DNA of 64,000 nucleotides from Affinibrenneria salicis (GCF_008710095.1 NZ_VYKJ01000016.1:1-64000); one strand, 5' to 3'. Positions 25,450 through 34,567 are shown, counted from the first letter of the stretch. Numbers and translations are program-made. The notes: generated by a model from the sequence alone, not told the origin.

Positions 25450-25808
25450 TCACTGACTTGCATCCAGTATCTCGCGGGCGATCATTTCCCCTTCTCGGTC
25501 GGCGTCGGTGGCGATAACCATGGATGAGGATTTCTTCAGGAGTTTCTGGATGACGGTAAACTGTTTTTTTTGCATCTGCTTTCACCGCCAGTTTCCACTG
25601 AGCCGGAATGACTGGTAAATCTTCAAGCGCCCGTTTTTTATATTTGCATCATAACGTTCGGGTGGCTCCATCTCCAGCAGATGACCAAATCCTCAGGTGA
25701 CGGCAATATTTTTGCCGGTGAGGCAGCCATTACCTTTTTGCGTCGCGCCGAGGATACGGGCGATATCACGGCCCTGGGACGGTTTTTCACATAAAAACAA
25801 TTTCATCG
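25450..25808 (-). pseudogene. topB: topoisomerase III (topB) N-terminal fragment
   Basis: From the ATG at 25808 the minus strand encodes MKLFLCEKPSQGRDIARILG, the toprim start of ICE-type DNA topoisomerase III, then GFGHLLEMEPPERYDA, KIYQSFRLSG and VIATDADREGEMIAREILDA with the DADREGE metal-binding motif. An in-frame TGA at about 25695 and at least one frameshift near 25590 break it, and the IS3 remnant removes everything after about residue 115. The catalytic tyrosine region is gone. In related ICEs topB lies downstream of ssb; here it is 9 kb away. Confidence 0.85.
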
Positions 25809-25815
25809 TCGCTCC

Positions 25816-25848
25816 TGAAAAAAAGCGGGCATCAGGGGATGATGCCCG
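25816..25848 (-). terminator. intrinsic terminator just upstream of topB fragment
   Basis: CGGGCATCA and TGATGCCCG pair around TCCCC on the minus strand and are followed by CTTTTTTTC. It would stop transcripts arriving from the helicase side, so topB would have needed a nearby promoter. The stretch 25849-26111 shows no gene. Confidence 0.7.
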
Positions 25849-26111
25849 AACGGGCGGGGAACCCATGTATTACGGGAAGGAAAGTCGTGTCAGAGTAATA
25901 ACGACAGGATGTGCGCTACAGGGGAAACTCAGTTTGGGATAGAGATGAAAAATGCCGGGAACGGTCTGCGCGAGTTTAGCGTCATCAACAGGCAATGGTT
26001 CCCGGCTCTGGCAGACAAATAGATAGGGTGTTATCAATCATGTTGGAGAGATTTCTCGACAGCAGAAGGTCATAATAAGCTCAGCAAACTTCCAGCAAAG
26101 GGGGACACCCT

Positions 26112-26373
26112 ATGAGCAATAATTTCAATCTCGGGGGATTTATCTGCTGAGGCGCGCGACAAAATTAATGTCGATCTTGCTGCGAGCGGCGTCGCATACA
26201 AAGAGCGGTTGAATTTGCCTGTCATCCCGGCACTGGTCGAAGCGGAACAACCCGAGCAATACAGAGCCAATTTGCGCGAGCGATTACTGCACTACAGGGA
26301 GATCAGCAAAACGTTGCCTAAAGGTACAGATCTCGCCTATCAGAAAATGGCGGAGACCAACAATAAAACGTAA
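26112..26373 (+). pseudogene. hypothetical gene, frameshifted
   Basis: ATG at 26112 follows GGGGGACACC and reads [10 protein letters not shown] before an early stop. Removing one T near 26140 restores a continuous frame: [20 protein letters not shown], then [12 protein letters not shown], ending KMAETNNKT at 26371. The protein would have been about 86 residues, charged and helical, of unknown function. It is one of few plus-strand genes in the ICE. Confidence 0.6.
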
Positions 26374-26402
26374 TCACTGATTTCGACGCATGTATAAAAG
26401 AG

Positions 26403-26433
26403 AAAAAAAGAACCCTGCCGGAATGGCAGGGTT
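26403..26433 (-). terminator. intrinsic terminator after helicase gene
   Basis: On the minus strand AACCCTGCC and GGCAGGGTT form a perfect 9-bp stem with loop ATTCC, followed by CTTTTTTTCTC. It lies about 10 nt beyond the helicase stop. Confidence 0.9.
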
Positions 26434-26443
26434 AGTGTGAGTA

Positions 26444-28681
26444 TCAGGCAACCAGTTGTTTAGCTAAAGCAATTTCAACCGAATCACCGTCAGAGTTGAG
26501 AATATCCAGGCCGGACTCCGGCACATCGCCCGCGGTGCTTTGCGCTACGGCGATTTTTCGTGCCATCAGGTCGAGACAGGCGATTTGCGACGTCGCGGCA
26601 TAGCCGAGATAAATCACTTTTACCGCCCGTTTCTGCCCGATGCGCCATGAGCGGCGCGCCGCCTGAAGCAGGGTATAGACGTTAAATCCGGTCTGCATAA
26701 ACACGATGGTGGGAAACTCCAACAGGTCGAGCCCGGTTTTTACCAGCTCCGGGTTCGATACCAGCACGTCGATGCCCTTGTCTACCTGTTCAGCGACCCA
26801 GTCCTCCCGTTGCTCCGGGCTGACGGTGGCGCGCAACACGGCGACTTTTAGCCCGGCTTGCGTCAGCAGGGCTTTCAGCCGCGAGGTGGTATCGCGGGTG
26901 CCGCTGTAGGTGGAGTACGCCAGTACCTTACGGCCTGCGGCTTTCTCCGCCAGACAAAGAGCAATCAGTGCCTGCTCTTTGGGCGTCGCCTCCGTGGCAT
27001 CGAACAGCGCGGGTACGAATGCCAGCGTGTCGCGGGTACGCGGATGTTTCACTACTTCCGGGCGGAAGCAACACTCCGGCCAGGCCAGCAGCACATTGAG
27101 CACCACGCCCAGCAGGGTGGTATCCCGCTTTGCCAGCGCCTGACGCAGCATCGTCGTCAGCGAGACGGACAGTTTCGTGTAAGCATCGCTTTGCGTCTCC
27201 GTCATCGCCACTTCCCGGAATTCTTCATGATAAGGCGGCAGCACGTCGCGGCCCAAATCACTCAGTTTCAGAAAAACGGTATAGGGCAGCAGGCAACGCA
27301 GCACGCCTTTTGGGCCGAATCCCGGCGCCTTGGATACCCGGACAGCGGTTTTTTTCCCTCTGGCGGTTTTATGCGCCTCACGGTTGTTTTCGGAGAGAAC
27401 CTCCTTTAACACGCCGTGATCGTGCATAAACCGCATGCCGGCGGCGGTCAGGCTGCCGTTGCGGCCGGGGCGATAGCCTTCTTCCAGCATCCTCCGGGTC
27501 AATATGCGAAACAACAGATAAAAAATGTCGTCCGCATATCCCCCCATCAGCGTGCCGGTCAGCAGCAGGATTTTTCTGACGTGACTGGCCAGAACGCCCA
27601 TCGCCTGTCCCTGTGCCGAACTTGCGCCCTTGTACTCATGCCCTTCGTCCACCACCATCAGGTCGAACGTGTTTTTCGGTAAATGGCGCTTGATGTATTC
27701 ACTGGCCTGGTAATTTCCTTCGCCGAAGCCGAATTCAACATTGGCCATCGCACGCTCCATACGCTGAGCCTGCCGGTCGGAAAACACCAGTTCGCCGCTG
27801 TTGTCCATCAGGTTGATGAACTCGTAGAGGTTATCGCCGAGCATGGACGCCAGAAACGCGTCGCCAAAGGCATTTTTCAGTTTTCTGGCCGTCGCATCGC
27901 CAATGGTCGGGATGCGTTTCAACGCCTTATTCACCATCTGAGACTGTAAATCATCAGGCAGGGCATTCGGGCGCATCAGCGTCCACAGCGGCGTCTGGCA
28001 GTGCGAGCATTTGCGGGGTTTTTCTTCCTGTTGCAGGTGGTTTACTGCAAGCCAGTTGCCGTCCGTATCGGTAATGCGCTGACCGCAGTCGGGGCAAACG
28101 CCTAAGGGGATGCCCTGCCGGCGCCGTACCGCGCAGGCGGGTTTCCAGTGGTAGCCCATGCGCATCCGTACCCGGCCCAATATAAAAAACTCCGGGCCGG
28201 TAGCGGGAACGTGAAGCTGTTCGCGCAGCAACATCAGCTTGATGAGCGTATCCGGGCCGTTGAGCACCCAGATACGGGCATTTTCAATGGTCTCCAGTAT
28301 TTCCCGCCGCCACTTGTAAACCAGATGCGGCGGCGAGAGCACCAGCGTGCGGCGGTAGCCTTCGCGGTACAGCACCGCCGCCGTGGCTATGGCTAGCAGC
28401 GTCTTCCCGCAACCCATTTCGCCATTGATGATGGCGGCATGTTCGTTGCGATCGACCAGCAGTTTTACCACCGCCTGTACGGTATCGGCCTGTGCCGGGA
28501 ACGGGCGGCGTTTCAGCGCGTCCATGACGGCCTGCCTTTTCAGATCGGGCGTGCCGTCATAAACGGGGGGTAGGGACTGGTTCAGCGATGCCAGCAGGCT
28601 GTCGCCGAATTCGTCGATAAACTGGTTCAGTGGAAAAACAACGGGTGAAGTCGTTGAGGGAGATGTCTCGGTCATGGTCAT
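26444..28681 (-). CDS. SNF2-like DEAD/DEAH-box helicase of the ICE
   Basis: This 745-residue superfamily 2 ATPase has Walker A NGEMGCGKT (residues 86-94), a DEGH box in LMVVDEGHEYKG, LLTGTLMGG (motif III) and the C-terminal QAARRSWRIGQKR motif VI. A zinc-finger-like insertion (CPDCGQR, then CSHCQTP) lies near residues 195-235. It is expected to translocate on DNA and remodel protein-DNA complexes; it is a conserved but uncharacterised PFGI-1-class ICE gene. The start is GTCATGGTCATG; the first ATG was taken. It is the last gene before a strong terminator. Confidence 0.9.
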   Translation of the reverse strand: MTMTETSPSTTSPVVFPLNQFIDEFGDSLLASLNQSLPPVYDGTPDLKRQAVMDALKRRPFPAQADTVQAVVKLLVDRNEHAAIINGEMGCGKTLLAIATAAVLYREGYRRTLVLSPPHLVYKWRREILETIENARIWVLNGPDTLIKLMLLREQLHVPATGPEFFILGRVRMRMGYHWKPACAVRRRQGIPLGVCPDCGQRITDTDGNWLAVNHLQQEEKPRKCSHCQTPLWTLMRPNALPDDLQSQMVNKALKRIPTIGDATARKLKNAFGDAFLASMLGDNLYEFINLMDNSGELVFSDRQAQRMERAMANVEFGFGEGNYQASEYIKRHLPKNTFDLMVVDEGHEYKGASSAQGQAMGVLASHVRKILLLTGTLMGGYADDIFYLLFRILTRRMLEEGYRPGRNGSLTAAGMRFMHDHGVLKEVLSENNREAHKTARGKKTAVRVSKAPGFGPKGVLRCLLPYTVFLKLSDLGRDVLPPYHEEFREVAMTETQSDAYTKLSVSLTTMLRQALAKRDTTLLGVVLNVLLAWPECCFRPEVVKHPRTRDTLAFVPALFDATEATPKEQALIALCLAEKAAGRKVLAYSTYSGTRDTTSRLKALLTQAGLKVAVLRATVSPEQREDWVAEQVDKGIDVLVSNPELVKTGLDLLEFPTIVFMQTGFNVYTLLQAARRSWRIGQKRAVKVIYLGYAATSQIACLDLMARKIAVAQSTAGDVPESGLDILNSDGDSVEIALAKQLVA

Positions 28682-28766
28682 GTTCCTTGAAATAAAAAAA
28701 CATCGGGAATGTTTTTTAACGCCGCTTGCGGCGGCCTGGCAGGGTTACCTACAGGGATGTAAGCCA

Positions 28767-28812
28767 TAAAAAACGGGACAGACCATTCCCCGTCGGGAAC
28801 GCTGTCCCGTCA
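28767..28812 (-). terminator. intrinsic terminator between 100-aa gene and helicase
   Basis: GACGGGACAG and CTGTCCCGTT pair around a GC-rich inner hairpin (TTCCCGACGGGGAA), followed by TTTTTATGG on the minus strand. The helicase gene must have its own promoter or depend on readthrough. Confidence 0.75.
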
Positions 28813-28833
28813 GGGTGAGTGAAGTGATAAAAC

Positions 28834-29136
28834 TCAGGGGTGAACGGAAATCACGGTCTCGCTGCGATCGGCGCAGGTATTGATGACCACCATGCGGATG
28901 CCATTAAACGGGTGGAAATAACAGGACAGCAGGCTGTTGTCATATTCCAGCGCATAGTGATTGGTCAGGCGTAATTTTCGGGGAACGTCGCCCCAGTCGC
29001 CTGACGTATGACGGCGAAGCAGCCGTTGCAGGTTTTCCGTACTCAGTGCGTTTTTATCGTCATTGAGCAGAACGTTGCCGCAGGGAAAGACGGTTTTGTG
29101 CGTGAAAGCCGGAAGGCTCAGTAATCGATGTGTCAT
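28834..29136 (-). CDS. ICE hypothetical protein (100 aa)
   Basis: This protein starts MTHRLLSLPAFTHKTVFPCG after GGAACTTATC. It has mixed alpha/beta composition, with ALEYDNSLLSCYFHPFNGIRMVVINTCADRSE at the C-terminus. It is a conserved-looking small protein between the methylase-like and helicase genes, a position commonly filled by an unnamed ICE gene. No function can be assigned. Confidence 0.6.
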   Translation of the reverse strand: MTHRLLSLPAFTHKTVFPCGNVLLNDDKNALSTENLQRLLRRHTSGDWGDVPRKLRLTNHYALEYDNSLLSCYFHPFNGIRMVVINTCADRSETVISVHP

Positions 29137-29169
29137 GATAAGTTCCTTGAACGTATTGAGGGTGGCGGG

Positions 29170-30300
29170 TTAACGAATGGCGATCAGTTGTCCGAACGTT
29201 TCTGATCCCGGCGTCATATCCCAGGCGGAAATAGCCGGAATGAAACGATCCGTCATCGTGATGGTCTCGGTAATCTCACCCTCGTCGTTTTCAGTGAATT
29301 CGGTTTTACGGTCTTTCACTTTGTAGGTGTCGCCGCGAACAACCAGGGGGCGGCCCGATGGCGAGGTGATCACGCCGGTGATCGCGCCCGCGGCCAGTGC
29401 CAGTGCGAGATGCCAGCGGGAAAGTTGTTTTGCCGGTGGTCGTAGTGGCTGTGGCTGGAGGCAAAGCTCGGTGGAGAACGCAGGCCATAGCCCTTTCAGT
29501 TGGCTCATTTCCTCTTCGAGTTGAACGGGTTCGAGCGTGACGCGGTAAAAATGTTTCAGTGTCTGTCGGACGGTGGGGACGCGGTAGGGTACTGACCAGG
29601 CATCGGGCAGCGCCGGTGCGGTCTCCTCACCTTGCCCGACACGCAGCAGACGTCGCTGGAGTTGCTTTACGGCATTGGTATGTTGCTGATGCTGGCGGAT
29701 CCGGCGGCCAAAAATCACCACCTGCTTAAACTGATCCGTGGCGGCGGAAAATAGCCGCACATCCGTAAAGCTGTTTGCCAGCCAGCCCGCGAATTCGCGA
29801 TCGAGCGTGTAGTACGGGATTATCAGCACCAGAATGCCGCCATATTGCAGATTGCCCAGGGTGCGCTGATAAAACAGCTTTTCCAGCCGGGCGCGGCCTT
29901 TGTGGTCGGTTTCCTGTTTCCCATTGACCAGATCGCCGTAGGGTGGGTTAAGAAACAACAGCGAAAAGGCCTGTTGAGAGATAACCGTGTCCATCAGATC
30001 GCCGTGCAGTGACAGATCGGCCAGGGTGGCGCAGTGCGCGGCACGCTCTGCATCGTATTCCACGGTACAGGCCTGGACACGCTCTTCGTCCAGATGGCAG
30101 GCGATCTCCGTAATGGCGACGCCTTCGCCGGCGCAGGGATCCAGCAACCGGAGCGTACCGGTGGGACTATCCGGCGTCAGCGCGGTGAGAATACGCTCCA
30201 GCGTGGCCTCGTCGGTGGGGAAGTAGCCGTTGCGCACAAAATTGCGCGCCAGGCGGGGGAACATAAGCGCCATAGAGGGTTTCCTTGTGATAAGTGACAT
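29170..30300 (-). CDS. N6-methylase-like class I SAM protein (DUF6094)
   Basis: This 376-residue protein has a SAM-binding motif LLDPCAGEGVAI (residues 52-63), an acidic loop (CTVEYDAERA) and the amino-methyltransferase motif FLNPPYGDLVNG near residue 117. The NPPY box marks DNA adenine or glutamine methyltransferases. The C-terminal 150 residues are less conserved. It could modify the incoming strand, or be an antirestriction or replication factor. It starts after GGAAACC. The hairpin GAGCGTACC/GGTACGCTC at 30311-30338 precedes it. Confidence 0.82.
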   Translation of the reverse strand: MSLITRKPSMALMFPRLARNFVRNGYFPTDEATLERILTALTPDSPTGTLRLLDPCAGEGVAITEIACHLDEERVQACTVEYDAERAAHCATLADLSLHGDLMDTVISQQAFSLLFLNPPYGDLVNGKQETDHKGRARLEKLFYQRTLGNLQYGGILVLIIPYYTLDREFAGWLANSFTDVRLFSAATDQFKQVVIFGRRIRQHQQHTNAVKQLQRRLLRVGQGEETAPALPDAWSVPYRVPTVRQTLKHFYRVTLEPVQLEEEMSQLKGLWPAFSTELCLQPQPLRPPAKQLSRWHLALALAAGAITGVITSPSGRPLVVRGDTYKVKDRKTEFTENDEGEITETITMTDRFIPAISAWDMTPGSETFGQLIAIR

Positions 30301-30346
30301 GTTGATAAGGAGCGTACCCGGCAGGGAAGGTACGCTCGTGGCGTCA

Positions 30347-30970
30347 TCAGGCCGCGAGAGGCGGGGCGGATGATAAAGGCGAGTCGGATGAAGTCCGCAG
30401 TTCCCCTCGTGAAATGGCCTGACTCATCAGTTCAGTCAACAGGGGGATATCGACGGACAACCGCCAGCCGGACAGGCCGCCATAGCCGCCGGGCAGCGGG
30501 GCGAGCATCTGTGAGGTTTGCAGGATGTCCAGCACGATAGTCTGCCAGTGGTCCAGGAGCGGCACTGAGCAGGTTTCCCGAAGCAGCGCCCAGGCGCGCT
30601 GGCGCCACAGAGGATCGTCTTTGGCGGTCAATAAAATGGCCTGATGGTTAGCTCTGTCGGGGATCCGGCAGCGTTTATCGAATAACCAGAGATGCACCAG
30701 CGTGCCGAAGCGTGTCTGGCCGTGTCGTGACGTCCGCTTGTCCAGATTATCGGTATTGCCGGGAAACAGCGTATGTTCATGAAGGGCGACATCGGTCAGC
30801 GTCAACTGCGTCAACGCCTCTTCATTTTTGAGCGTCATCCGCGCCAGCAGTTCCTGAATCGCGGTATCGCGTCCCCAGACGGACAGGAACGCCAGTGAAC
30901 GCCGTTCGTCGCAGACGTAAGCGTCAGCCATGATGTGGGGACATTCGTTAAGTCGTAGCAGAGATGCCAT
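30347..30970 (-). CDS. ICE hypothetical protein (207 aa)
   Basis: This 207-residue protein of unknown family starts MASLLRLNECPHIMADAYV after AGGAGGG. Notable segments are CDERRSLAFLSVWGRDTAIQ and GGYGGLSGWRLSVDIPLL. It is predicted globular and cytoplasmic, with no membrane segment. It lies between the DUF3275 gene and the methylase-like gene, separated from each by a hairpin-bearing gap, as in other PFGI-1-class elements. Confidence 0.65.
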   Translation of the reverse strand: MASLLRLNECPHIMADAYVCDERRSLAFLSVWGRDTAIQELLARMTLKNEEALTQLTLTDVALHEHTLFPGNTDNLDKRTSRHGQTRFGTLVHLWLFDKRCRIPDRANHQAILLTAKDDPLWRQRAWALLRETCSVPLLDHWQTIVLDILQTSQMLAPLPGGYGGLSGWRLSVDIPLLTELMSQAISRGELRTSSDSPLSSAPPLAA

Positions 30971-31048
30971 GGGAAAACCCTCCTTTCGGTTGTTAACAGG
31001 GTTTTCCCCAGTCGGGAAAACCCGACAGTGGGTGAGATAATGCGGAAA

Positions 31049-31690
31049 TTACGACGTGGTTTCTTCTGCGGGAACAGCCGTTTTAATAAAATGCTGCTCC
31101 TGAGCCCTGAAATCGTAGCCGAGCCGGGACAGCCGAGCCTTCTGCTGGCGCAGCACCTGCCGGGGGGCGGTGGCATCGAGTTTAACGATGTCGCCCAGCG
31201 GCCAGAGCGGGCCAAACAGTTTCTGGTCATCGTCTTCCTGCTCCGCCGACGTCGGCACCACGAATTGCGGGCGTCTGGCGGCGGTGTTTTCTGCTGGCGT
31301 CGGTTCGATTGCTTTTCCCGCGGGCGTTTCCGGTTGCGGCGACTGCGCAGGCTCTTCTTCATCCAGCGGATCGTTAACTGGCGGAGTGAGTTTCTGTTCG
31401 TCGCCGGGCGTCAGCGCCTCATCGGTGGCAATATTCATGGCATCAAGGCGAACGCGCATTTCAAAACCGGAGTTTGCGCCGTAGCTCCATGAATGCAGGT
31501 AAATTTTGCCGATCACAAACTGGCCTTCATAAATACCGGCGGTATATTGCTCCAGTTCGCGGTTTTTAACGGAAAAGCTGCCGATGGCGGTTTCCAGCAG
31601 GCCAACGTTAAAATCGCCGTTTCGCCCGTGAATGGTTCTGACCACCAGTTTCCCGGCAACCATCACCGGGGCGGTTGAGGTGTTGTTCAT
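31049..31690 (-). CDS. DUF3275-family ICE protein
   Basis: This 213-residue protein has the N-terminal domain typical of the family (VAGKLVVRTIHGRNGDFNVG, FVIGKIYLHSWSYG, EMRVRLDAMNI), an acidic proline-rich linker (residues about 90-150), and a short C-terminal helical region. These proteins are conserved in SPI-7-like elements, usually beside the DUF3577 gene as here. The N-terminal beta-rich part resembles OB-fold proteins, so nucleic-acid binding is plausible but unproven. Confidence 0.82.
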   Translation of the reverse strand: MNNTSTAPVMVAGKLVVRTIHGRNGDFNVGLLETAIGSFSVKNRELEQYTAGIYEGQFVIGKIYLHSWSYGANSGFEMRVRLDAMNIATDEALTPGDEQKLTPPVNDPLDEEEPAQSPQPETPAGKAIEPTPAENTAARRPQFVVPTSAEQEDDDQKLFGPLWPLGDIVKLDATAPRQVLRQQKARLSRLGYDFRAQEQHFIKTAVPAEETTS

Positions 31691-31757
31691 AGTCAGTCCT
31701 GATAGTGGTTAATGGGGAGAATAAAACGTTATTCTCCCGATAGGGTTGGTGAAGGGA

Positions 31758-32171
31758 TCAGGCGGCGGCGGGTTGGCTTTCTTCAGCGTTTTCCCGGTAG
31801 ACTTCAAAGCCGTCAATCTTGATGGTGGTGATTTTGATCAGACGGCCTTTAATCGAGCAGCCTGACTGGCCGCTTTTCGCGCCTGACTGGTAGGTGAAAA
31901 CTTCAGGGTAAATATCGCCGACAGTAAAAGCGATAAGCACCTTCTGTTTTTTACTCAGCGCATCCTGGCAACTTCCCAGCAGGGAGGCGGCTTTTTCGTT
32001 ATAGACTCGAACGTCAATATAACTGTATTCAGGGGAGTCCTTCGTACCGCGCAGGGCGGCAATGGTGCATGCCATAAACGGATCACCGCGTTTGGGCGTC
32101 ACGGTGCGCAGACGGTTGACATAGCCAATGCCTCGGGTATGCAGATCAAAATATTTGTTTTCGGTGGTCAT
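31758..32171 (-). CDS. DUF3577 (STY4534-family) ICE replication protein
   Basis: This 137-residue protein (ATG at 32171, GGAGAC upstream) has the core FDLHTRGIGYVNRLRTVTPK, RGDPFMACTIAALRG, and GCSIKGRLIKI. The family is conserved in SPI-7-type ICEs and is predicted to be an OB-fold single-strand-binding-like protein linked to element replication. It lies upstream of DUF3275, matching the usual order. The GGGAGAC hairpin at about 32190-32216 lies in its leader. Confidence 0.82.
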   Translation of the reverse strand: MTTENKYFDLHTRGIGYVNRLRTVTPKRGDPFMACTIAALRGTKDSPEYSYIDVRVYNEKAASLLGSCQDALSKKQKVLIAFTVGDIYPEVFTYQSGAKSGQSGCSIKGRLIKITTIKIDGFEVYRENAEESQPAAA

Positions 32172-32451
32172 GGTCTGTCTCCATAAATATAGATATGGGA
32201 GACAGCCCCGCTGGGGAGTTGTCTCCCGGCGGGGGTAAGGATATGAGTGAAGGATGACGACGATATGCTTGCAGGCATATTGCTCATTTTCAGTCGTATT
32301 GAGCATCAGGCGAGCATCACCAGAGGTGGACAGCTTGCAGCTCTGCTGTACGGGCCATCGCAGGGATGGGTAAAGCAGGCACAGTAAACAACGGCAGAGA
32401 TTATTCGGGAAGAAAAAACTGTTTTTCGAAATGAAAAATTAAATGCCGCAT

Positions 32452-32480
32452 AAAAAAGCCTCGCTGAATAATAGCGAGGC
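32452..32480 (-). terminator. intrinsic terminator after DUF3085 gene
   Basis: GCCTCGCT and AGCGAGGC form a perfect 8-bp stem with a 7-nt loop, followed by TTTTTTATG on the minus strand, about 13 nt past the stop at 32494. Confidence 0.9.
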
Positions 32481-32493
32481 AATGAACTTTTAA

Positions 32494-32823
32494 TTATTTT
32501 AATGCGGTGATGGCGATTTCTTTATCAGAAAAAGAGACTGCAATATCGCTGCGGTCATTAATGGCGGACTGTAATGCGCTGTGCTGTGCGGATATCTCTT
32601 CGACGCGATCATTTTCGCCGCATAGCGTATTTAAGCGCTCACGCCATTCATCGGACTCCTGCCTGTCAGGGCTGAATCCTTCGGCATAACACAGTGTAAT
32701 CCCGCGTATTGGCATCATATAAAGTCCCTGATCTTTTACCAGAAGGACTGAACAGTTATATTTTATTGCATCCTGAATGACGGGAATAAGCGTTTCAGAT
32801 TTGAAGATGATGTTTTCTTTCAT
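32494..32823 (-). CDS. DUF3085-like protein (copy 2)
   Basis: This 109-residue protein is clearly paralogous to the next gene upstream: both start MK..(I/V)IFKSETL.PVIQ and share LLVKD.GLYMM and LCYAEGF.PD. Function is unknown. Each copy is preceded by a hairpin CGCCTG/CAGGCG with similar flanks, so the whole gene-plus-leader unit was duplicated. It follows the other copy by 148 nt. Confidence 0.75.
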   Translation of the reverse strand: MKENIIFKSETLIPVIQDAIKYNCSVLLVKDQGLYMMPIRGITLCYAEGFSPDRQESDEWRERLNTLCGENDRVEEISAQHSALQSAINDRSDIAVSFSDKEIAITALK

Positions 32824-32971
32824 GAAGAATTCCTTATGAATAAGATGGAATGTGTTTGTGACGGTAAGCCAAATAAGGGGAGCGCCTGTTTAAACCGCAT
32901 CAGGCGTACAGGGGAGAATTAAACAGTATGAAGTTCCCTCTGCCGTTGTGTTGACAGAGGGATGTCGTATA

Positions 32972-33331
32972 TCATTTTTTACGTGCTTTTAACTCAAATT
33001 GCGTGTCGGTGAACGTCACGACAAGATGACTTCGGTTATCTGTCACGGCTGAGAATACGGAGCTGTTTATATCAATAAATTCTCCGAAGTCATCTCCGCC
33101 GCAGATAGCGTTTAATTCATCGTACCATTGGTCAAATTCCTGTATGTCGGGATTAAATCCCTCTGCATAGCACAATGTTTTTTGTCTTCCTGTGCCTGTG
33201 TCTCTCTCGCCTTTTTCAGCCATCATATAAAGACCATGATCTTTTACCAGAATAATACGGCATTTGTTTTTTCTGGCCTCCTGAATAACCGGGCTGAGTG
33301 TTTCTGATTTAAAAATGACGCTTCTTTTCAT
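32972..33331 (-). CDS. DUF3085-like protein (copy 1)
   Basis: This 119-residue protein starts at 33331 (MKRSVIFKSETLSPVIQEAR). That ATG is chosen over one five codons upstream because AAGGAAATC lies just before it and the paralogue starts at the same point. It carries an insert (EKGERDTGTGRQK) relative to copy 2. The family is ICE-associated with no known role. A hairpin CCCTCTG/CAGAGGG lies just past the stop. Confidence 0.75.
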   Translation of the reverse strand: MKRSVIFKSETLSPVIQEARKNKCRIILVKDHGLYMMAEKGERDTGTGRQKTLCYAEGFNPDIQEFDQWYDELNAICGGDDFGEFIDINSSVFSAVTDNRSHLVVTFTDTQFELKARKK

Positions 33332-33559
33332 GGTGATTTCCTTCATAAATTAAATGGAGTGTGTTTACGGCAACGATGCAAATTAATTGCACCGCCTGTT
33401 TTCAGTTGCATCAGGCGTAGGGGATGAACATCGTATTGCTACGGGTAACTTCCAGTTCGCGTTACCGGGCGCCATAAGGCGATGTTGCCGGGAAATTAAA
33501 CCGGCGAAGCAGAAAAATCGACAGAAGAAACCCTATTCAGGCAGGCGTAAATTATTCAC

Positions 33560-34567
33560 TTATTCGCAGATCCCGGTGTAAATACTGTGGCAGGGTTTAC
33601 CATCATTTAATGCGGCAATATCATCAAACAGCTTTCCGCCGTGTTTTGAAAACGCCCAGCCGCGGTATGTCTGGATACCGTGGCTGTCGAGGCTGATTTT
33701 ATAGGTATCTTTTTCCGCTTTTCCCGGATCGCGGGTGGAAGGGAAAAAGGTCGAGTTGCCGCGCGTGGAGCAGGCTGCGACAATCCGCTCCCACTGCGCT
33801 ACGCGTTCGATCTGTTCCGGAAAACGGCGGAAAATCACGCCCAATTCTTTTTTTCGAGCATGGATACAGGGCATGCAGCCCACTCGTGCGCACCCCAGTT
33901 GGTAGAGCGGATTCGGCGGAATGCCGTGACGTCTTGCCAACGAAAATACGTCCTCATGCGTCCAGTGCAGTAAAGGACGATAGACGTGCAAGCCCATTTT
34001 ATCGCCCGTATCCTGTTCCAGTTCTGGCAGTCTGGCGCGGAATGCGGATTCCTGGGCGCGCACGCCTTGCCAGCTAATCACATCGTCATACCGGGCCAGC
34101 AATGGGGTGATTATTTGCTCGTCAATGGGGCGATGCTTCAGTTCAAATGTGCAAAACCGGGCGCAGGTGCTGGGAAAGCGGCCTTTCAGAATACATAAAT
34201 CAAGGAAGGGAATATGACGCGGATACATTTCTGCCAGGGCATAGTGAATACGTTGTTCCGCTTCCTGCGGCGTAAAATGATATTTTTCAACCAGCTTTTG
34301 CGGCCAGATTTGCTGAATATAATGGCGCTTGTTGATGATACGTTGCCGAAAATCAGCCCTGACGCGCATCACGACGCCCAATTTTTGCTCCAGCACAGAG
34401 AGATAGTCATAAGTATAAGGATGTTCATGACCCGTATCGGCAAAAACGACGGTCGCGTTTATGCCCTGTTCGCGAGCCAATAACCACAATGCCAGCGAAT
34501 CTTTGCCGCCCGATAAGCTGATAACATGCCGGACTGAATCTGTTGGAAAATTTTTATGTGATTGCAT
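33560..34567 (-). CDS. PAPS-reductase-like / DndC-like ATP-pyrophosphatase
   Basis: This 335-residue protein has the PP-loop SLSGGKDSLALWLL (residues 18-31), the following VVFADTGHEHPYTYDY stretch typical of PAPS reductases, and a cysteine set CILKGRFPSTCARFC plus CARVGCMPC that could hold an iron-sulfur cluster, as in DndC. No dndB/D/E or cysteine desulfurase gene is present, so complete phosphorothioation is not indicated. Such genes recur in this ICE class between ssb and the DUF3085 genes. Function in the element is unknown; nucleotide or DNA modification is the leading idea. Confidence 0.85.
   Translation of the reverse strand: MQSHKNFPTDSVRHVISLSGGKDSLALWLLAREQGINATVVFADTGHEHPYTYDYLSVLEQKLGVVMRVRADFRQRIINKRHYIQQIWPQKLVEKYHFTPQEAEQRIHYALAEMYPRHIPFLDLCILKGRFPSTCARFCTFELKHRPIDEQIITPLLARYDDVISWQGVRAQESAFRARLPELEQDTGDKMGLHVYRPLLHWTHEDVFSLARRHGIPPNPLYQLGCARVGCMPCIHARKKELGVIFRRFPEQIERVAQWERIVAACSTRGNSTFFPSTRDPGKAEKDTYKISLDSHGIQTYRGWAFSKHGGKLFDDIAALNDGKPCHSIYTGICE

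Noticed and set aside
33560..34567. Complete DNA phosphorothioation (Dnd) system
   Set aside because: Only a DndC-like gene is present; no DndB, DndD, DndE or cysteine desulfurase was found.
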